64,000 nucleotides of DNA from Diabrotica undecimpunctata (Eukaryota > Arthropoda > Insecta > Coleoptera > Chrysomelidae). Below are positions 61,620-64,000 of the stretch, in pieces; position 1 is the stretch's first letter; each line of letters starts with the position of its first letter. Position numbers and translations under genes: made by a program. The stretch spans positions 75,046,660-75,110,659 of the forward strand of contig NC_092810.1 in the NCBI RefSeq assembly GCF_040954645.1. Direction: 5' to 3'. The notes beneath the pieces were generated by a model. It saw only the letters and a list, made by a program, of their open reading frames with translations. It made no database searches and was not told the DNA's origin.

Positions 61620-63400
61620 ATTATGTCTATAAATATTCAGGGCATATCTAGAGATAAAGACACTTTACTTTACTTAACCTTATCAGACATATGCGCTTAA
61701 CACAAATGTGACGTATTTCTATTGGAGGAAACACATAGAGAGCCAAACCTAGGGTATTTGGTATTAAGCTGATCGCTGAAAAGTGAGAGAGGACAAAAAC
61801 AGTCAGCTGAGGGAACCTTTCAACGATGGTCAGCTTGGATCCACATGTACATATATAATGAACAATATTACGGCTACTGACTGAGGATCTGACCAAAAGC
61901 TAATTACGAAATTTCGACTAAAAATACTACAACGGCTGATACCCAAAGTCTGGAGACAAGCAAAGCAAACAAAAAGCTGTTGCCTTGCGTAAAACCTGGC
62001 AAAAACTCCAACGACCACAAAAGTTATCGGCCAATATATTTATTTTGTCAGCTATTCAAACTACTTCTGCACAAGATCCTTGATATAAGTTTACCGATAA
62101 TAGAAGAAAAACTCAAATTAAAAGACGAAAGTGGCTATAGACAGCGACGATCATGTACGTCACCAATAGTAAATCTTACCTAACACAGCGAAGACGGACA
62201 CGAAAGATATCAGGTGTCAGGAGTGGTATTTGTCAATCTAGATGCCGCTTACGACACCTTAAATTAGAGGGCATTTCTTCAAAATCTATGCGATATCCCC
62301 TTTGATAATAAACTCACTTGTATTATCCGCGTATGCCTACACAAGAGAAGATTTTTCATATCACTCAATGGTAAGAATAGCAGATGGAGAACGCGGAAGA
62401 ACGGTCGGACGGGATTTTGGGGTAGTGTAATGGCAACTACACTGTATAACATTTACACAAACCATCAAACCATACAAGTAGCTACTACTAGTTCTACTAG
62501 TAGAACTACCGGTTGTTCGAAGGCTAATCAAAACTTGATTGTAATCAAATATTTAATTAAAATCAAATACGTCACATTTTGAGGTTATGTTGGCTGATTA
62601 ATTTTATTCAATTTTATTATTTAGCGTTTTAATTTAAAATAAACCATAATTAAACTCTTTCTGATGTTAATTTCATGTTTTTATTTACAAATCAATAATA
62701 ATAATAAGCAATTTTTAATAATTTGGACAGCTGTCGTGACGTATTTGCTTGTAATCAAATATTTGATTACAATCAAGTTTTGATTAGCGTTCGAACAACC
62801 GACCCTTAGGACTTTTATTATGTAGACGATACATCTATTGTTGTTCAGCCCAAAAATTTTGTTGCTGAAGTGGAGAAAAATCTAAATCATGCCTTAAACA
62901 CAATAAAAATAGGATATGAATCAATTTTAAGCCAAACCCCGGATAAATTTAGGTGTGTTCCTTCAATGTCCCTAACAGAGACGCTCTCACAAATCTGAAC
63001 ATACAATAGTATCATGAAATCCTTAAACTCTGGACTTACTATAAATACCTTGAAGATAGTTTGTATCGCACGTTATCATTCGCAGAACTTTGTTTAAAAC
63101 TAACAGGCAAACTGAGGACCAGAAATAATATTCTCCGCAAACTTGTCAGCTAAAAATGGGAAGCACATCCTTCCACCTTTAAAACGTAGACTCTGATTCT
63201 GCCGCCGAATATACCTCGCCAGTATGAGTGACACCAATACATACTTGACACGTAGATTTCGCTATAAATTAGTCAGCCAAATTCAGCGAATATTAAGACT
63301 CACATCCATACATAAGCTCTATCGGCTATTGATCGCTACAATATCGTAGCTATCAATCCACCTAATATCCGAAGAAAGTAGCTAGAAACGAAAAAAAGGT
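61620..63400 (+). mobile_element. Jockey-like LINE fragment, internally deleted and interrupted by a MITE
   Basis: Plus strand: endonuclease N terminus near 61640-61760 (KCDVFLLEETHREPN), then a jump into the RT at 61980 (PCVKPGKNSNDHKSYRPIYL). RT motif A appears as VNLDAAYDTLN near 62235 and the catalytic box as FYYVDDTSIVVQPKN near 62815-62860. The thumb reads RTRNNILRKLVS near 63115, close to the 2.0-3.8 kb element. A 290-bp inverted-repeat element separates motif B from YVDD. Stops and shifts are frequent. Confidence 0.8.
62511..62800. mobile_element. MITE-like element with long inverted repeats
   Basis: 290 bp starting GGTTGTTCGAAGGCTAATCA and ending in its near-perfect complement (GATTAGCGTTCGAACAACC). 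The arms are about 68 bp and contain ATCAAATA(T)TT(A/T)A(A)TT repeats. It interrupts a LINE RT between motifs B and C. No coding sequence. A target duplication could not be settled because the flanking ACC/GACC bases are ambiguous. Confidence 0.85.
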
Positions 63401-63525
63401 AATGAGATTTCTGGATTTTAGTCCAAATAAGTTGCAGCGACCGTCAATACGTTCACGTCTCTTTTGATTCTGCCAAACACGCATGAATAAAATATTTGGC
63501 ATGTTTGGCCCATCGGCAAAAGTTT

Positions 63526-63717
63526 GGAGTAGCGTATATGTTACTCGCTGACGAATAACAAATATTTGGGCGAATACAACGAATACACATACACAAACTT
63601 ACAACTTGTGTATTTATTATTTTAAAAGAAACGTTGAACTCGTAATTAAATAAAAATGGAGTAGCGTATTTGATATTCCCTGACGAATAACAAATATTTG
63701 GGCAAATACAACAAATA
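63526..63717 (+). repeat. Two 60-bp direct repeats
   Basis: Copy 1 at 63526-63585 and copy 2 at 63658-63717 begin GGAGTAGCGTAT and share GACGAATAACAAATATTTGG. They differ at a few positions and are separated by 72 bp. Confidence 0.85.
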
Positions 63718-63811
63718 GCGAAGTGTGGTGCCGCCATGAAAATAGTAGTAATCGGAGCTTCACGTGAAATACTATTCTGAAGCTATTTGCTTGTGGCATT
63801 GTAATGCAATT

Positions 63812-63969
63812 ACTATTTTTTTGGAATAAGCCATAATTTAAGTTTAAAATAAGATTATTTTTGTCGGTTCCACTACGGAAATCGTTCTCAAAATACAAAA
63901 CATTAATAAACGTCAAAAATAAACTTATTTTAAACTCAAAATTGTGGCTTATTCAGAAAAAAAAATAGT
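63812..63969. repeat. Inverted-repeat (MITE-like) structure at the window end
   Basis: Arm 63812-63853 is complementary to 63924-63969, with a few mismatches (GGAATAAGCCATAATTTAAG versus the complement of CTCAAAATTGTGGCTTATTC). The 70-bp centre holds TTTTTGTCGG and CGTCAAAAA at its edges and a CGGAAATCGTTCTCAAAA motif that resembles 8550-8580. It may be one MITE inside another. Confidence 0.7.
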
Positions 63970-64000
63970 TGTTTTAATATGTATGTACAAATAAGCATTA

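Overview
The window is AT-rich eukaryotic DNA, almost certainly an insect nuclear genome. The evidence is BEL/Pao and Jockey/I/R1-like/RTE retroelements, a Polinton, a Tigger-type transposon and a spliced gene for TIL-domain (trypsin-inhibitor-like) protein. The order cannot be fixed from the sequence. Nearly everything is transposable-element sequence; the only host gene I can support is the TIL gene at 52.2-53.1 kb.

Layout. (1) 0.5-11.9 kb: a graveyard of minus-strand, 5'-truncated or frameshifted non-LTR retrotransposons. (2) 11.9-18.1 kb: a second copy of an RNase H-type LINE, with an RTE (15165-16572, 8-bp target duplication) and a Tigger/pogo element (16631-17985, TA duplication) nested in its ORF1. 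(3) 19572-22961: an apparently complete cut-and-paste DNA transposon with 33-bp perfect inverted repeats, many subterminal repeats and a two-exon, 662-residue putative transposase that I cannot place firmly in a named superfamily. (4) 23.2-26.2 kb: a third copy of the RNase H LINE. (5) 27201-33570: a minus-strand BEL/Pao retrotransposon with nearly identical LTRs but a broken coding region. (6) 34141-52089: a structurally complete Maverick/Polinton with a 6-bp target duplication (TTGGAA) and long inverted repeats. (7) 52202-53127: the last two exons of the host TIL gene; the Polinton lies just past its poly(A) signal. (8) 53183-58897: a decayed, diverged relative of the 19.6-kb transposon, split by a 2.8-kb LINE. 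(9) 58.9-64 kb: LINE fragments and inverted-repeat elements.

The Polinton is the main coherent system. Replication: protein-primed DNA polymerase B (PolB), with a small OB-fold-like protein upstream. Integration: a DDE integrase with chromodomain. Virion-type genes: major and minor capsid proteins, packaging ATPase, adenovirus-like cysteine protease, and a phospholipase A2 protein with a hydrophobic segment, whose gene contains a 60-nt intron. It also has a tandem pair of unknown paralogues and, in the right arm, two unusual accessory genes: a canonical BIR (IAP-type) domain with a C-terminal membrane anchor, and a small single-pass glycoprotein-like ORF. This gene set suggests a virus-like, possibly packageable element that may interfere with host cell death. 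One unknown ORF has an in-frame stop.

The second notable system is the pair of transposons in (3) and (8). They share a transposase architecture (Cys cluster, FDLQ, W[ST]D[SN]C..QNKN, a downstream Glu) and terminal organisation while being strongly diverged.
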